Numbered from the stretch's first letter, positions 22,672 through 31,803 are shown. The stretch: DNA of 64,000 nt from Limenecus sp048360435 (GCA_048360435.1 DBGCOP010000030.1:112500-176499); one strand, 5' to 3'. Program-made: numbers and translations. Notes: a model not told the origin generated them from the letters alone.

Positions 22672-24578
22672 TAATTGTCTCCAGTTCTTAGCTTGTTTTT
22701 TATATTTTCTCTTAGTTGCATTTGTATCTGAATTGCTTGAATTTCGTCGTCATTTAGCTGTTTATATTGTGAGCGAAGATGACTTTGAATTTCCTTTTCT
22801 TTGAAAGCATTAATAGTGTCTATATTCTCATTAATTGCTATTTTAAAATCTTTGTCCGACAAGTTTTTAAAACTGTCGGATAAATATATCAAATCTGTGA
22901 TTAAGTCTTTGACTTCATAGTCCTCGGCAAATTCTGTGTACAGGGTTTCAATTAATTCTTTAACATTATTTACCCGTTGGGACAATTTGTCAATTGTATT
23001 TTTTACAATTATTAACGTATCATTTGTATATTCTACATCTTTTAAAATGTCATTTAATGTTTGGATACTATATGAACTTTCATTTATTAAATACATCGAC
23101 AATAAATTTTTTTGCGCTTTTTCCGATTTATTTAACGATTTCTTTACAATAGGTGCAAGCTGTGTATTCTTTTGGGGTTTAGTCGTAACAGGTGAAGAAT
23201 ATACACTTGTTGAAGAAATCCTCTTCAGTTCATTTCTAAGCGAATTCTCTTCCACATCAAGCGAAGTTGCAACAATTTTTACATATTCATCTTTTATAAT
23301 ATTATTATTAATCTCCTGAAGATATGGCACAATCTGCTTTATCAGGTTGTTTTTTTCGATAGGAGACATGCCTGGCTTTTTATTTTTCAAAACACTGTTA
23401 ATTTGAAAATCAATTAATAAAGGAGCATCTTCAAGTATCTTTTGATAAGCTTCAGCCCCGTTTTCTCTTATAAATTCATCGGGATCTTTACCCTCAGGGG
23501 GCACAACGACCCTGAGTTCACAGGAGTATCTGTCATTTGAAACAGAAGCAAAGTTTTCATCGAACTGTTTTATATTTCCCAGCCCCGCGAAAGCCTCTTT
23601 AATAACGTCAGCACCTCTTTGAGTAGCCATTTGACCCGCTTTGTCAGTGTCAAAAGCAAGATAAATCTTTCTTGATTGTGTATAGCGAGAAATCAGCTTC
23701 ACATGACTGTCTGTTAAAGCAGTACCACAGGCTCCTACCGCATTTTTCACACCGTTAACCTGAGCGGAAATAACATCAAAATAACCCTCCATAATAACAA
23801 TGGAGTCTCTTTCCTTAACTGCCTCTTTTGCCTGATACAAGCCATATAGAATGTGGCTTTTATTATATACGGGAGTGTCAGGTGAATTAAGATATTTCGG
23901 ATTCTGCCCCTGCTCAACAGCCCTTGCTCCAAAAGCAACAACACTGCCTTTATCATCAAAAATAGGAATTGTAATACGGTTACGAAATCTGTCTATGTAG
24001 CCGTTTCCGTTTTCTTTTTTAATTATAAGACCTGCTTTTTCTAAAATTTCTTCTTTATATTTTGACTTCAAGGCTTTTTGCAATTCATCAAAAGAATTAG
24101 GAGCAAACCCGAGAAGATATGTGTCAATGTTTTCCTCTGTCAAAGCCCTTCCTGCAAGATATTTGTAAGGAAGGGAATTTTTATCCTTCAAAAGTTGTCC
24201 TTTATAAAACAAAGCAGCATCTTTTAAACAGTTACAAAGTTCTTCTTTAAGACTTTTGTTGTCTTTTGCTTTGTCAAAAGACTGTGGCAGTTCAATGCCT
24301 AAAATATCAGCCTGTTCTTTCACAACCTCAGCAAAAGTCTGGTTGTTAAGCTTCATTAAAAAGCTCAACACATCTCCACCCTCACCGCAGCCAAAACACT
24401 TGTAAATTTGCTTTGCAGGGCTAACACTGAAAGAAGGCGTTTTTTCATTGTGAAAGGGACAGCAGCCCCAATAGTTGCCGCCCGATTTTTTCAAAATGAC
24501 ATACTTGGATACGACATCAACAATGTCCAGCCTGTCTTTTATTTGTGTAACTACGTCTTGATAAGTATTACCGCTCAT
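22671..24578 (-). CDS. dnaG: DNA primase DnaG
   Basis: 635 residues from the ATG at 24578. It makes RNA primers at the fork. The zinc domain has Cys-Pro-Phe-His-x4-Pro-Ser-Phe and Cys-Phe-Gly-Cys-Gly-Glu-Gly-Gly (Cys-x2-His...Cys-x2-Cys). The TOPRIM core has Ile-Val-Met-Glu-Gly-Tyr-Phe-Asp-Val and Ala-Phe-Asp-Thr-Asp-Lys-Ala-Gly. The helicase-binding C-terminal domain is present but divergent. An extended -10 (TGTTATACT, 24588-24593) lies 9 nt before this ATG, so an upstream in-frame TTG at 24602 would lie before transcription starts and is rejected. No Shine-Dalgarno sequence is seen, so a nearly leaderless message is possible. Confidence 0.96.
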   Translation of the reverse strand: MSGNTYQDVVTQIKDRLDIVDVVSKYVILKKSGGNYWGCCPFHNEKTPSFSVSPAKQIYKCFGCGEGGDVLSFLMKLNNQTFAEVVKEQADILGIELPQSFDKAKDNKSLKEELCNCLKDAALFYKGQLLKDKNSLPYKYLAGRALTEENIDTYLLGFAPNSFDELQKALKSKYKEEILEKAGLIIKKENGNGYIDRFRNRITIPIFDDKGSVVAFGARAVEQGQNPKYLNSPDTPVYNKSHILYGLYQAKEAVKERDSIVIMEGYFDVISAQVNGVKNAVGACGTALTDSHVKLISRYTQSRKIYLAFDTDKAGQMATQRGADVIKEAFAGLGNIKQFDENFASVSNDRYSCELRVVVPPEGKDPDEFIRENGAEAYQKILEDAPLLIDFQINSVLKNKKPGMSPIEKNNLIKQIVPYLQEINNNIIKDEYVKIVATSLDVEENSLRNELKRISSTSVYSSPVTTKPQKNTQLAPIVKKSLNKSEKAQKNLLSMYLINESSYSIQTLNDILKDVEYTNDTLIIVKNTIDKLSQRVNNVKELIETLYTEFAEDYEVKDLITDLIYLSDSFKNLSDKDFKIAINENIDTINAFKEKEIQSHLRSQYKQLNDDEIQAIQIQMQLRENIKNKLRTGDN

Positions 24579-24627
24579 TTCAACAACAGTATAACACAAC
24601 AAAAATATCCCATAGTGTACAAATTTT

Positions 24628-24657
24628 AAAGGATCTCTTAATAATTAAGAGATCCTT
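24628..24657 (-). terminator. Terminator after the Gly-rich membrane protein gene
   Basis: A 14- to 15-bp stem (24628-24642/24644-24657) with a minimal loop, AT-rich on the minus-strand 3' side. It sits between the 24679-25188 gene and dnaG on the same strand and separates their transcripts. Confidence 0.75.
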
Positions 24658-24678
24658 TTGTCTTTATGGTTTGCTGTT

Positions 24679-25188
24679 TTAATTATTTTTTCCGCCTTTG
24701 TACGCATCAACAACTGAATGTATCCAGTTTGCAAAAGTACCGATTCCGGCAAGAGCAGCAACTCCGATTGCTGCGTAGAATCCATAAGGCGTTTTGGTTA
24801 CTCCGGATTTTGCACCGGCTTCAACGGCTTTTGCAAAATTGAGATATCCTGCCATACCGGCAGCAGTCCCGACAGCAGGCAACAGAATATGTGCGCCTAA
24901 ATCCTTTAAGCCGTCTTTTGTTCTTCCGTCACAGAATTGTCCCAGCCCCGGTAAAAATGCAGAAGCAATAGCTTTTCCGGCACTGCCTTTTTTCTCAGGT
25001 GTTTCTGCTGATTTTTTATCTTCGAATTCTACTATATCTTTTGATCGGTTATATTTTTCTCTTAATTTTTCAACACCCGCTTCATCCGTGATACATGCAC
25101 CAATATTGCCATTATTGCAAGCAACAGAGTATTTATTATCACCGATTTTTCTTACATCAAAATGTCCTATTTTTTCTACACCCATCAT
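24679..25188 (-). CDS. Membrane protein with TM2-like hydrophobic hairpin
   Basis: 169 residues from the ATG at 25188, fixed by GAAAGGAAG 7 nt upstream (a second ATG follows directly). The N-terminal 55 residues look like a small beta domain (Phe-Asp-Val-Arg-Lys-Ile-Gly-Asp-Asn-Lys-Tyr-Ser-Val). A charged linker leads to Ala-Phe-Leu-Pro-Gly-Leu-Gly-Gln-Phe-Cys-Asp-Gly-Arg-Thr (about 76-89), which resembles the 'PGLGQ-Y-GR' turn of TM2/DUF5683-like membrane proteins, followed by Gly/Ala-rich hydrophobic stretches. Function unknown. Single gene with its own terminator. Confidence 0.7.
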   Translation of the reverse strand: MMGVEKIGHFDVRKIGDNKYSVACNNGNIGACITDEAGVEKLREKYNRSKDIVEFEDKKSAETPEKKGSAGKAIASAFLPGLGQFCDGRTKDGLKDLGAHILLPAVGTAAGMAGYLNFAKAVEAGAKSGVTKTPYGFYAAIGVAALAGIGTFANWIHSVVDAYKGGKNN

Positions 25189-25342
25189 AAATAAACTTCC
25201 TTTCACACTTTTACACTTGTAATACATTAAAGTTTTATGAAAGAATTATATTGTTCCAAAATCCTGATAAATTAATAATTTGTTACATTTTTATCTCCTC
25301 TTTTTTTCATGTTTTAATAGAAATGATAAACGTGAGGTAAAA

Positions 25343-26611
25343 ATGAAAAAAGTAAAATTAGGTTTAATCGGTCTCGGTACGGTAGGTTCAGGAGTTGTGA
25401 AAGTATTAAAAGACTTTCCTGAAATCGAAATAAAAAAAATTGCCGTAAAAAACATCAACAAAAAAAGAAATATAGACAATCTTGATACATCAATTTTGAC
25501 CACAGATCCGTTTGAAATAGTAAATGACAAAGAAATCGACATTATTGTTGAAGTAATAGGAGGAACAGACCCTGCTTATAATCTCTTAAAAACAGCCATT
25601 AACAATGGAAAACACATTGTTACGGCAAACAAAGAACTGCTCGCAAAAAACGGTCAGGAATTGTTTAACCTTGCCAACAAAAAAAATACGGCAATTCTTT
25701 ATGAAGCAGCAATAGCAGGCGGAATACCTATTATCATGCCGATAAAAACAACCCTTGCCGGAAATAAAATTAACAAAATCGAAGCCATTTTAAATGGAAC
25801 AACAAACTATATCCTGACAAAAATGGAAGAGGACGGAGTTTCCTATGAAACAGTTTTAAAAGAAGCACAAGCTCTTGGTTACGCAGAAACAGACCCGACC
25901 GGAGATGTAGAAGGCTTCGACTCTGCATACAAAATAGCAACCCTTGCAACAATTGCACTTAACCAGAGAGTTGATATTAATAAAATTTATAGAGAAGGCA
26001 TTACACATATAGATGCCAAAGATATGAAATTTGCCAAAGAACTCGGATACAAAATCAAACTCATTGCTCTCGCGCATTTGACAGAAGAAAACAAAGCAGA
26101 TGTCAGAGTTCACCCTATGCTCGTTCCTATAAAAGATTGCCTGGCAAGCATAAACGGTGTAACTAACAGCGTTGTTCTTGAAGGTTTCCCTGTTGGAAGA
26201 GTAATGATGGCCGGACCCGGTGCCGGTGAATTTCCCACAGCAAGTTCTGTTGTCGGTGACATACTTGCTATTGTAAAAAGTCTCGGAAACGGAAACATTC
26301 TGCCATTAATGAAATGTAATCATGAAGTTAACGCAGACCAGATAAATATAAATGATACAGAAAACAAATATTATCTATCAATTACAGCTGTAAATACCCC
26401 GGGCGTAATCGGATGTATCGGAGAAATTTGCGGAAGACACCACATAAATCTTTCAAGTGTACTTCAAAAAGGCATTGAAAAAGAAAACACAGCTCAAATT
26501 GTTATTATCACAGAAAAGAGTAAAGAAAAGAATATAAATGAAGCAATAACAGAGCTTAAAAACAATAGCAATATAATCAAAATAAACAATTTAATAAGAG
26601 TAATGGAGTAA
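25343..26611 (+). CDS. hom: Homoserine dehydrogenase with ACT domain
   Basis: 422 residues from the ATG at 25343 (GAGGT 6 nt upstream; an in-frame start at 25280 has no ribosome site). It reduces aspartate semialdehyde to homoserine. The N-terminal Rossmann motif is Gly-Leu-Ile-Gly-Leu-Gly-Thr-Val-Gly-Ser-Gly. The catalytic region has Ala-Asn-Lys-Glu-Leu-Leu-Ala and Leu-Asn-Gly-Thr-Thr-Asn-Tyr-Ile-Leu, followed by Gly-Tyr-Ala-Glu-Thr-Asp-Pro-x-x-Asp-Val-Glu-Gly-x-Asp. The last 75 residues form an ACT domain (Val-Asn-Thr-Pro-Gly-Val-Ile-Gly-x-Ile-Gly), which usually gives threonine feedback control. Followed after 4 nt by thrC. Confidence 0.97.
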   Translation: MKKVKLGLIGLGTVGSGVVKVLKDFPEIEIKKIAVKNINKKRNIDNLDTSILTTDPFEIVNDKEIDIIVEVIGGTDPAYNLLKTAINNGKHIVTANKELLAKNGQELFNLANKKNTAILYEAAIAGGIPIIMPIKTTLAGNKINKIEAILNGTTNYILTKMEEDGVSYETVLKEAQALGYAETDPTGDVEGFDSAYKIATLATIALNQRVDINKIYREGITHIDAKDMKFAKELGYKIKLIALAHLTEENKADVRVHPMLVPIKDCLASINGVTNSVVLEGFPVGRVMMAGPGAGEFPTASSVVGDILAIVKSLGNGNILPLMKCNHEVNADQININDTENKYYLSITAVNTPGVIGCIGEICGRHHINLSSVLQKGIEKENTAQIVIITEKSKEKNINEAITELKNNSNIIKINNLIRVME

Positions 26612-26615
26612 AAAA

Positions 26616-27704
26616 ATGAAAAATTTTGAACAAAAAGGTCACTATCAAGGTCTTATAAACAGATACAGAGAATACCTGCCCGTAACGGATACTACTCCGA
26701 TTATTACTCTTAATGAAGGAAACACACCTTTAATAAAAGCAGACAATCTGGCTAAAAAAATCGGCTTAGATAAAATGAGCTGTGAAATCTATTTGAAGTT
26801 CGAAGGTGCAAACCCAACAGGAAGCTTCAAAGACAGAGGAATGACAATGGCAGTGACAAAAGCAAAAGAAGCAGGAGCAAAAGCTGTCATTTGTGCATCA
26901 ACAGGAAATACCTCAGCAGCTGCTGCTGCGTACGCAGCAAAAGCAGGAATGAAAGCTTATGTTTTAATCCCTGACGGATACATTGCTCTTGGAAAATTGT
27001 CTCAAGCAATGATGTACGGAGCAGAAATCATAGCAATAAAAGGAAATTTTGACGAAGCTCTTGAAAGGGTAATTGAAATTTCTGAAAAATATCCTATAAC
27101 TCTGGTCAACTCCGTTAATCCTTACAGAATTGAAGGTCAAAAAACAGGTGCCTTTGAAATTTGCGAAGCACTTGGTGATGCGCCTGATTATCACTTTATT
27201 CCGGTAGGAAATGCAGGCAACATAACAGCATACTTCAAAGGCTATGAAGAGTTTCTTAAACTAGGAAAAACAACACATCTTCCCAAAATGATGGGCTTTG
27301 AAGCAGAAGGAGCAGCAGCAATCGTTAAAGGTGAAAGAATAATGAAGCCTGAAACAATTGCAACAGCTATAAGAATCGGAAACCCGGCAAGCTGGAAACA
27401 AGCTGAAAATGCTCGTGACAAATCCGGCGGAATTATAAACTTCGTAACAGATGAAGAAATCATTGAAGCTTATAAATTAATTGCGGCAAACGAGGGAATA
27501 CTTTGTGAACCTGCCAGTGCAGCTTCTGTTGCAGGAGTTATAAAAGCAAAAAAACTCGGTCTCATTGAAGAAAACAAAAAGATGGTATGTATTCTTACAG
27601 GAAACGGTCTGAAAGATCCTGATTCAGCAATAAAATACTCGGGTTGTGAAGTCAAAAAGACCTCTTCAGAACTGGCTGATATTATAAAAGCAATAAATTT
27701 ATAA
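26616..27704 (+). CDS. thrC: Threonine synthase
   Basis: 362 residues, PLP-dependent. It turns O-phosphohomoserine into threonine. The PLP-lysine motif Gly-Ser-Phe-Lys-Asp-Arg-Gly-Met (about 69-76) is complete, and Ala-Ser-Thr-Gly-Asn-Thr-Ser-Ala-Ala (about 96-104) and the late Leu-Thr-Gly-Asn-Gly-Leu-Lys-Asp are typical of the short (class I, about 350-residue) ThrC. GGAG precedes the ATG, overlapping the end of hom. thrB is not here. A 15-bp hairpin follows. Confidence 0.97.
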   Translation: MKNFEQKGHYQGLINRYREYLPVTDTTPIITLNEGNTPLIKADNLAKKIGLDKMSCEIYLKFEGANPTGSFKDRGMTMAVTKAKEAGAKAVICASTGNTSAAAAAYAAKAGMKAYVLIPDGYIALGKLSQAMMYGAEIIAIKGNFDEALERVIEISEKYPITLVNSVNPYRIEGQKTGAFEICEALGDAPDYHFIPVGNAGNITAYFKGYEEFLKLGKTTHLPKMMGFEAEGAAAIVKGERIMKPETIATAIRIGNPASWKQAENARDKSGGIINFVTDEEIIEAYKLIAANEGILCEPASAASVAGVIKAKKLGLIEENKKMVCILTGNGLKDPDSAIKYSGCEVKKTSSELADIIKAINL

Positions 27705-27731
27705 TTCAGATTCATACAGATACTTGATTTT

Positions 27732-27782
27732 AAATCCTCTATATTTTCATATACTAAAGTTGTATATAAATATAGAGGATTT
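27732..27782 (+). promoter_or_regulatory. Long hairpin that ends thrC and covers the ribosome site of the next gene
   Basis: Arms 27732-27746 and 27768-27782 pair over 15 bp without mismatch. The right arm contains GAGG (27775-27778), which is the only Shine-Dalgarno sequence for the methyltransferase start at 27787. The loop holds an AT-rich promoter-like stretch. It can act as the thrC terminator (TTTT follows) while keeping read-through mRNA from being translated. Confidence 0.6.
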
Positions 27783-27786
27783 TATC

Positions 27787-28671
27787 TTGGCAGTTAAGAA
27801 AACAAACTTGAAAACAAAACCACAGGTGACAACACCTGATTTACGAGTTGCGGAAGTACCTAAAAAACCGCTTACAAAACCGTATAACGATATTGATTTG
27901 AATAACTGGAAAGATTATTCTCATATTAAAACAGACACGCTCTGGGAATTCCCTAATCGTGACAAGTCAAACGGACATTCTTATGACTATCATGGAAATT
28001 ATATTCCTCAAATTGCACAACAGCTTTATGAAAGATTTACCAAAAAAGGTGATATTGTTTTAGATATGTTTTTTGGCTCAGGCACTTCCGGAATCGAAGC
28101 AGTCAACATGGACAGAAGATGTATCGGTGTAGAACTTAAGCAGGAACTTGTGGATTATGTAAGCGAAAAATTTGACAAAAAAACACTTGTTACTGATGTT
28201 AATATAATTTGTGGAGATAGTGCCTCCTCTGACATTGGTCCCAAGATTCAGGACAGACTAGATGTTATGGGAAGAGATAAAGCCCAGTTTCTTATGCTGC
28301 ATCCACCTTATGATGACATAATCAAGTTTTCAGACAAAAAAGAAGACCTTTCAAATTGTGCAACAACAGAAGAATTTTATGACTTGTTCGAAGAAGTTGC
28401 AAGAAACGGTTTTGCAAAGCTTGAAAAAGGAAGATTTGCAGCACTCATAATCGGAGACAAATACGCAAAAGGACAATATTATCCGTTGAGCTTCGGCTGT
28501 ATGGAAAGAATGAACCGTGCCGGATTTATTACAAAAGCAATTATAGTTAAAGACATCCAGGGCAACGAAAAAGCAAAAGGAAAGCAAGCTAATCTTTGGA
28601 GATACAGAGCTCTTTACGGCGGTTTTTACATCTTTAAACATGAATATGTTATGGTTTTTCAAAAACCTTAG
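27787..28671 (+). CDS. Orphan DNA (amino-) methyltransferase of the N4/N6 type
   Basis: 294 residues from the TTG at 27787 (GAGG 8 nt upstream; a start at 27724 would lie inside the hairpin). The SAM-binding motif is Asp-Met-Phe-Phe-Gly-Ser-Gly-Thr-Ser-Gly-Ile-Glu-Ala, followed by Arg-Arg-Cys-Ile-Gly-Val-Glu-Leu, the motif I/II pair of permuted (beta-like) N6-Ade/N4-Cyt methylases. The catalytic motif IV reads Leu-His-Pro-Pro-Tyr (about 180-184), with His in place of the usual Asp/Asn/Ser. The N-terminal Trp-Glu-Phe-Pro and Tyr-His-Gly-Asn-Tyr-Ile-Pro-Gln fit motif X. There is no restriction gene on either side, so it is an orphan. An RNA substrate cannot be excluded. Its stop overlaps csaB's by 4 nt. 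Confidence 0.75.
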   Translation: MAVKKTNLKTKPQVTTPDLRVAEVPKKPLTKPYNDIDLNNWKDYSHIKTDTLWEFPNRDKSNGHSYDYHGNYIPQIAQQLYERFTKKGDIVLDMFFGSGTSGIEAVNMDRRCIGVELKQELVDYVSEKFDKKTLVTDVNIICGDSASSDIGPKIQDRLDVMGRDKAQFLMLHPPYDDIIKFSDKKEDLSNCATTEEFYDLFEEVARNGFAKLEKGRFAALIIGDKYAKGQYYPLSFGCMERMNRAGFITKAIIVKDIQGNEKAKGKQANLWRYRALYGGFYIFKHEYVMVFQKP

Positions 28672-29696
28672 TTGTTTATAGCTCTTAAAATATTTTCAAA
28701 ATCAAATCTGCAAGCTTTAATCTTTTCATTAATTTTTGAAGTTTGCAGATTTTTTAATTCAGCAAACAAAGACTCAAGCCTGTCTGCATCTTCAAGATTT
28801 GAATATGGAAGCTCAAAACGTTTCGCTATTTTTTCAACCTTTTCATCATAGCTCAAAGCCAGTGTAGGAATTCCGTATTTCAAAGCCAGAAGACAGGCAT
28901 GATACCTCATACCTATTAAATAATCCAAATTTGAAAAAGACTGAACAGTCTGATCAATTGTAAGTCCGTTCAAAAGAACTGTTTTTATGTCTGGGTTCAC
29001 CAGTTTCAATTGAGCTTCAAAATGTTTGCATAAATCTAAGTCCAAAGCATCCTGAAATGAATAGATATAAATTTCTTTGTCCGAAAAATTAGAATTAATC
29101 TGTCTTGCAAGAGCAAATAAATATTTCTGAGACAATCCCTTCCACGAACGAAGCTGAACACCGATTCTGCCCATTGGCAGTTTTTCTTTAACTTCAAGAT
29201 TCCAAACCGGATCAGATACAAGATCAGGCGAAAGTTTCCAACCTCTAAGCCTGAACAGGCTCTTTTCATCTCTTACCGTAATATAAGTGCATTTTCTTAA
29301 AAACATCTTCGTAATCAGTCTGCCTATCGGATTTCTTATCGGTCCAATTCCTTGAGCAAATATGATTACTTTCTTTTTGAATCTCAATGCTGTATATATT
29401 ACAAACAAATAATATAACAGACTTTTCAGACTTGTTGAATCCTGAAGCAGGCTGCCGCCTCCGCTAATCAAAACATCTGTACTCTTTAATGTTTCAATAA
29501 CTTTTGAAATCGCAAAAGTATAAACTGATTTCACACCGAGAGCCAAACCCGTTTTTTCAGGATTTTTTGAAAAAACAGTAACATGAAAATTTTGTGATTT
29601 AAGCTCTTTAACAAGAACCTTCAAAATCGCTTCGTCACCGAAATTATCAAAGCCGTAATATCCTGATACGGCAATAGTTTTATAGTTATCTTTCAT
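28668..29696 (-). CDS. csaB: Polysaccharide pyruvyl transferase CsaB
   Basis: 342 residues from the ATG at 29696; a start four codons earlier (29708) is possible and would overlap the kinase gene. Family features are Ala-Val-Ser-Gly-Tyr-Tyr-Gly-Phe-Asp-Asn-Phe-Gly-Asp-Glu-Ala-Ile-Leu at the N-terminus, Gly-Gly-Gly-Ser-Leu-Leu-Gln-Asp (about 91-98), Gln-Gly-Ile-Gly-Pro-Ile and Gly-Met-Arg-Tyr-His-Ala. The product adds pyruvate to a cell-wall-linked polysaccharide that can anchor S-layer (SLH) proteins. It follows the PfkB kinase gene on the same strand with 4 nt between them. Confidence 0.9.
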   Translation of the reverse strand: MKDNYKTIAVSGYYGFDNFGDEAILKVLVKELKSQNFHVTVFSKNPEKTGLALGVKSVYTFAISKVIETLKSTDVLISGGGSLLQDSTSLKSLLYYLFVIYTALRFKKKVIIFAQGIGPIRNPIGRLITKMFLRKCTYITVRDEKSLFRLRGWKLSPDLVSDPVWNLEVKEKLPMGRIGVQLRSWKGLSQKYLFALARQINSNFSDKEIYIYSFQDALDLDLCKHFEAQLKLVNPDIKTVLLNGLTIDQTVQSFSNLDYLIGMRYHACLLALKYGIPTLALSYDEKVEKIAKRFELPYSNLEDADRLESLFAELKNLQTSKINEKIKACRFDFENILRAINN

Positions 29697-29700
29697 TTCT

Positions 29701-30636
29701 TTATCCATAATAGGCTGCATACACCTGATCTTTGTGCGGAGTCGATTTAATCGCCCCCATTCCCTGGCATTGAAGACCTGCATCAATAGAGGCAAGTTTT
29801 GCTGCCTCAAAAGGAGTCATTCCGGAATTTAACCCGTGAAGGAATGCACCGTTAAAGGCATCACCAGAACCGGTTGAATCAACAATTTCATCTGTCCAGA
29901 ATTTAACAAAAGTTATATCTCCTTCAAAACCGACAAAATAACCTCTGTCTTTTGCAGATTTAACAACAATAGTCTTTATTCCTTTATCCCAAAAGTATTT
30001 AATACATTTATCGGGCGAATCCATATCAAAAAGTTTTTCAACATCATGTTCCAAACTCAAAAACAAAATATCAATATATTGTTCAATCTCTTCAAAAGCA
30101 TCTTTTGCATCATCCTTACCCCATAACCTGCAATCAAAATTCGGATCGTAAGCAGTTGCCATTTTTTGTTCTGATGCAAGTTTAAAAGCTTTTTTTACAG
30201 CCTCTTTAGCAGCAAGTGAAAGAGACTGAGTTATTCCTGTTGAATACACAATATCAGCACTCAAAATATATTCTGAACTAATATCATCAATTGAAAGCTT
30301 TGTTGCCGCAGTTTTTTTTCTGTAATAAACAAACTCCTTTTCGGCACATTCAGGATGACCGATAAAATAAACACCGTTAAAACCGTCAATCAGCTTTACC
30401 TGAGAAATATCCAACCCCTCAGACTGCCAGCTGTCCAACAAAAATTCACGAAACGGATCATTGCCGACTCTTGTGATATACCCGGCTTTTGAACCGAGCC
30501 TCATCGCAGCAATCGCAGTACACAGAGTATCACCGCCGTAATATTTATCAAGTGTCTGTGCATAGGCAAGACACTCGCCGCTGGAGAGTTCAATAAGGCT
30601 TTCGCCGATAGTTATAATATCTAATTTATCACCCAT
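29701..30636 (-). CDS. PfkB-family sugar kinase, probably 2-keto-3-deoxygluconate kinase
   Basis: 311 residues. Ribokinase-fold markers: Thr-Ile-Gly-Glu-Ser-Leu-Ile-Glu-Leu at the start, Gly-Gly-Asp-Thr-Leu-Cys-Thr-Ala (about 34-41), and the catalytic Asp-Ser-Thr-Gly-Ser-Gly-Asp-Ala-Phe-Asn-Gly-Ala-Phe (about 254-266). The first strand and the Tyr-Gly-Gly-Asp and Tyr-Tyr-Arg-Lys segments are most like KdgK, which phosphorylates KDG to KDPG. A KDPG aldolase gene (eda) lies 30 kb away at 60773-61384, which fits. A fructokinase or other PfkB specificity remains possible. Confidence 0.75.
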   Translation of the reverse strand: MGDKLDIITIGESLIELSSGECLAYAQTLDKYYGGDTLCTAIAAMRLGSKAGYITRVGNDPFREFLLDSWQSEGLDISQVKLIDGFNGVYFIGHPECAEKEFVYYRKKTAATKLSIDDISSEYILSADIVYSTGITQSLSLAAKEAVKKAFKLASEQKMATAYDPNFDCRLWGKDDAKDAFEEIEQYIDILFLSLEHDVEKLFDMDSPDKCIKYFWDKGIKTIVVKSAKDRGYFVGFEGDITFVKFWTDEIVDSTGSGDAFNGAFLHGLNSGMTPFEAAKLASIDAGLQCQGMGAIKSTPHKDQVYAAYYG

Positions 30637-30723
30637 GATTTTTACCTATGATGAATCTAGCATAAATAATATGCAGGGGTCAAATTTTAATATTAAGAAA
30701 TATTAAGAGAGTATATACAAATT

Positions 30724-30783
30724 TAGCAATTTTATTAAAGATATATACTTTATATATACAAGAGTAAATTACAAAGAGAGGCA
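30724..30783 (+). promoter_or_regulatory. Leader/promoter of the coiled-coil protein gene
   Basis: An AT-rich block with TATACTTTATATATAC (30744-30759), then AGAG-TAAATTA and an AGAGAGG ribosome site just before the ATG at 30787. It resembles 17198-17260 base for base over much of its length. Confidence 0.4.
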
Positions 30784-30786
30784 ATT

Positions 30787-31803
30787 ATGGGACTTGAAGA
30801 TTACCAAAAAAAATTACCGGATTCAACTGGAACAGGAAATCCAAGCAATAATTTCAACAGACCGCCAATCTCTGTAAGAAAAGGTGACACAGGCATGCAA
30901 GGCTGGAGAGGCTCCACTTCTTACGGTAATATACTCAATGGCACAGCTGGTGTAGACTGGAACACACAGTACACAAACTGGTCCATAGACTCCGCAACTT
31001 CCAAAGCTGATAAAATAGCGAAAGCTGCATCTATCTTTGGAATGGTCACAGCCGGTGCAACCACTGCATTAGCAATAGGCAGCGGAATTGCAGCTATTGT
31101 TCAAAACAACAAAGAAGCTAAAAAAGCAGCAGCCGCATCCGGAGATGTTACATCTCAGGCAGATCTTGCTGTAAGCAATGCAAAAAGCCTTTCAAAATCA
31201 ACTGATATAGATGCACTAAGAACTGCATCAGACAATCTTGACACACAAATCAACTCACTTGAACAAAGACAAAACGAAATTGATATTCCTGCTGCTGAAC
31301 AAAAAGTCAACACACTTGAAGCAAATAAAAAAGCATATTCATCACAACAGAAAAAAGTTGAAAGCGCTGAAAAGAAATTTGCTGATGCAGTAAACGACTA
31401 CACAGACTTGAAAAACAAACTTGACAAAATGAAACCTGAAGATGAAGGCTACGCAGCATTAAAAGCACAGGTTGATAAAGCAGAAAAAACAATGCAGGAA
31501 CTCAAACGTTCTTTGGATAAAGAAAAAGAAACATTAGGCGGAATGGAAAATCCTTCTGATCAGGATATTGAAAATGCAAAGGCTGATTTGAGACAACAAA
31601 AATCAGATAAAAGTAAAATTCCCGGACAATTGAAAAAATTGCAGGAACAAAAAAGACTGATTGACAACAGAATCGAAGCTCTTGAGAAAGCTGACGAAGG
31701 AAGCAGCGAAGATAATGAATCCTCTCCAACGCCAACTGCACCTGCCACCACTCCTGTTTCAGGAAGCGGCAACGTATTTTCAGGAATTCGCAGAGTACAA
31801 TAA
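30787..31803 (+). CDS. Protein with a hydrophobic block and long coiled coil, function unknown
   Basis: 338 residues. The N-terminal 75 residues are soluble and Gly/Asn/Ser-rich. Residues 78-108 are Ala/Gly-rich and hydrophobic, with glycine-zipper spacing, and could span a membrane. About 115-305 is a continuous predicted coiled coil with Gln/Lys/Glu heptads. The end is Pro/Thr/Ser-rich (Thr-Pro-Thr-Ala-Pro-Ala-Thr-Thr-Pro). No signal peptide. The plan is a smaller version of the protein at 11138-12970. No family recognised. It is upstream of minC but 115 nt away with its own promoter-like leader. Confidence 0.75.
   Translation: MGLEDYQKKLPDSTGTGNPSNNFNRPPISVRKGDTGMQGWRGSTSYGNILNGTAGVDWNTQYTNWSIDSATSKADKIAKAASIFGMVTAGATTALAIGSGIAAIVQNNKEAKKAAAASGDVTSQADLAVSNAKSLSKSTDIDALRTASDNLDTQINSLEQRQNEIDIPAAEQKVNTLEANKKAYSSQQKKVESAEKKFADAVNDYTDLKNKLDKMKPEDEGYAALKAQVDKAEKTMQELKRSLDKEKETLGGMENPSDQDIENAKADLRQQKSDKSKIPGQLKKLQEQKRLIDNRIEALEKADEGSSEDNESSPTPTAPATTPVSGSGNVFSGIRRVQ

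Noticed and set aside
24794..25222. Plus-strand frame of 142 codons opposite the Gly-rich membrane protein
   Set aside because: The minus-strand gene has a strong ribosome site, a terminator and domain-like structure; the plus frame has none.
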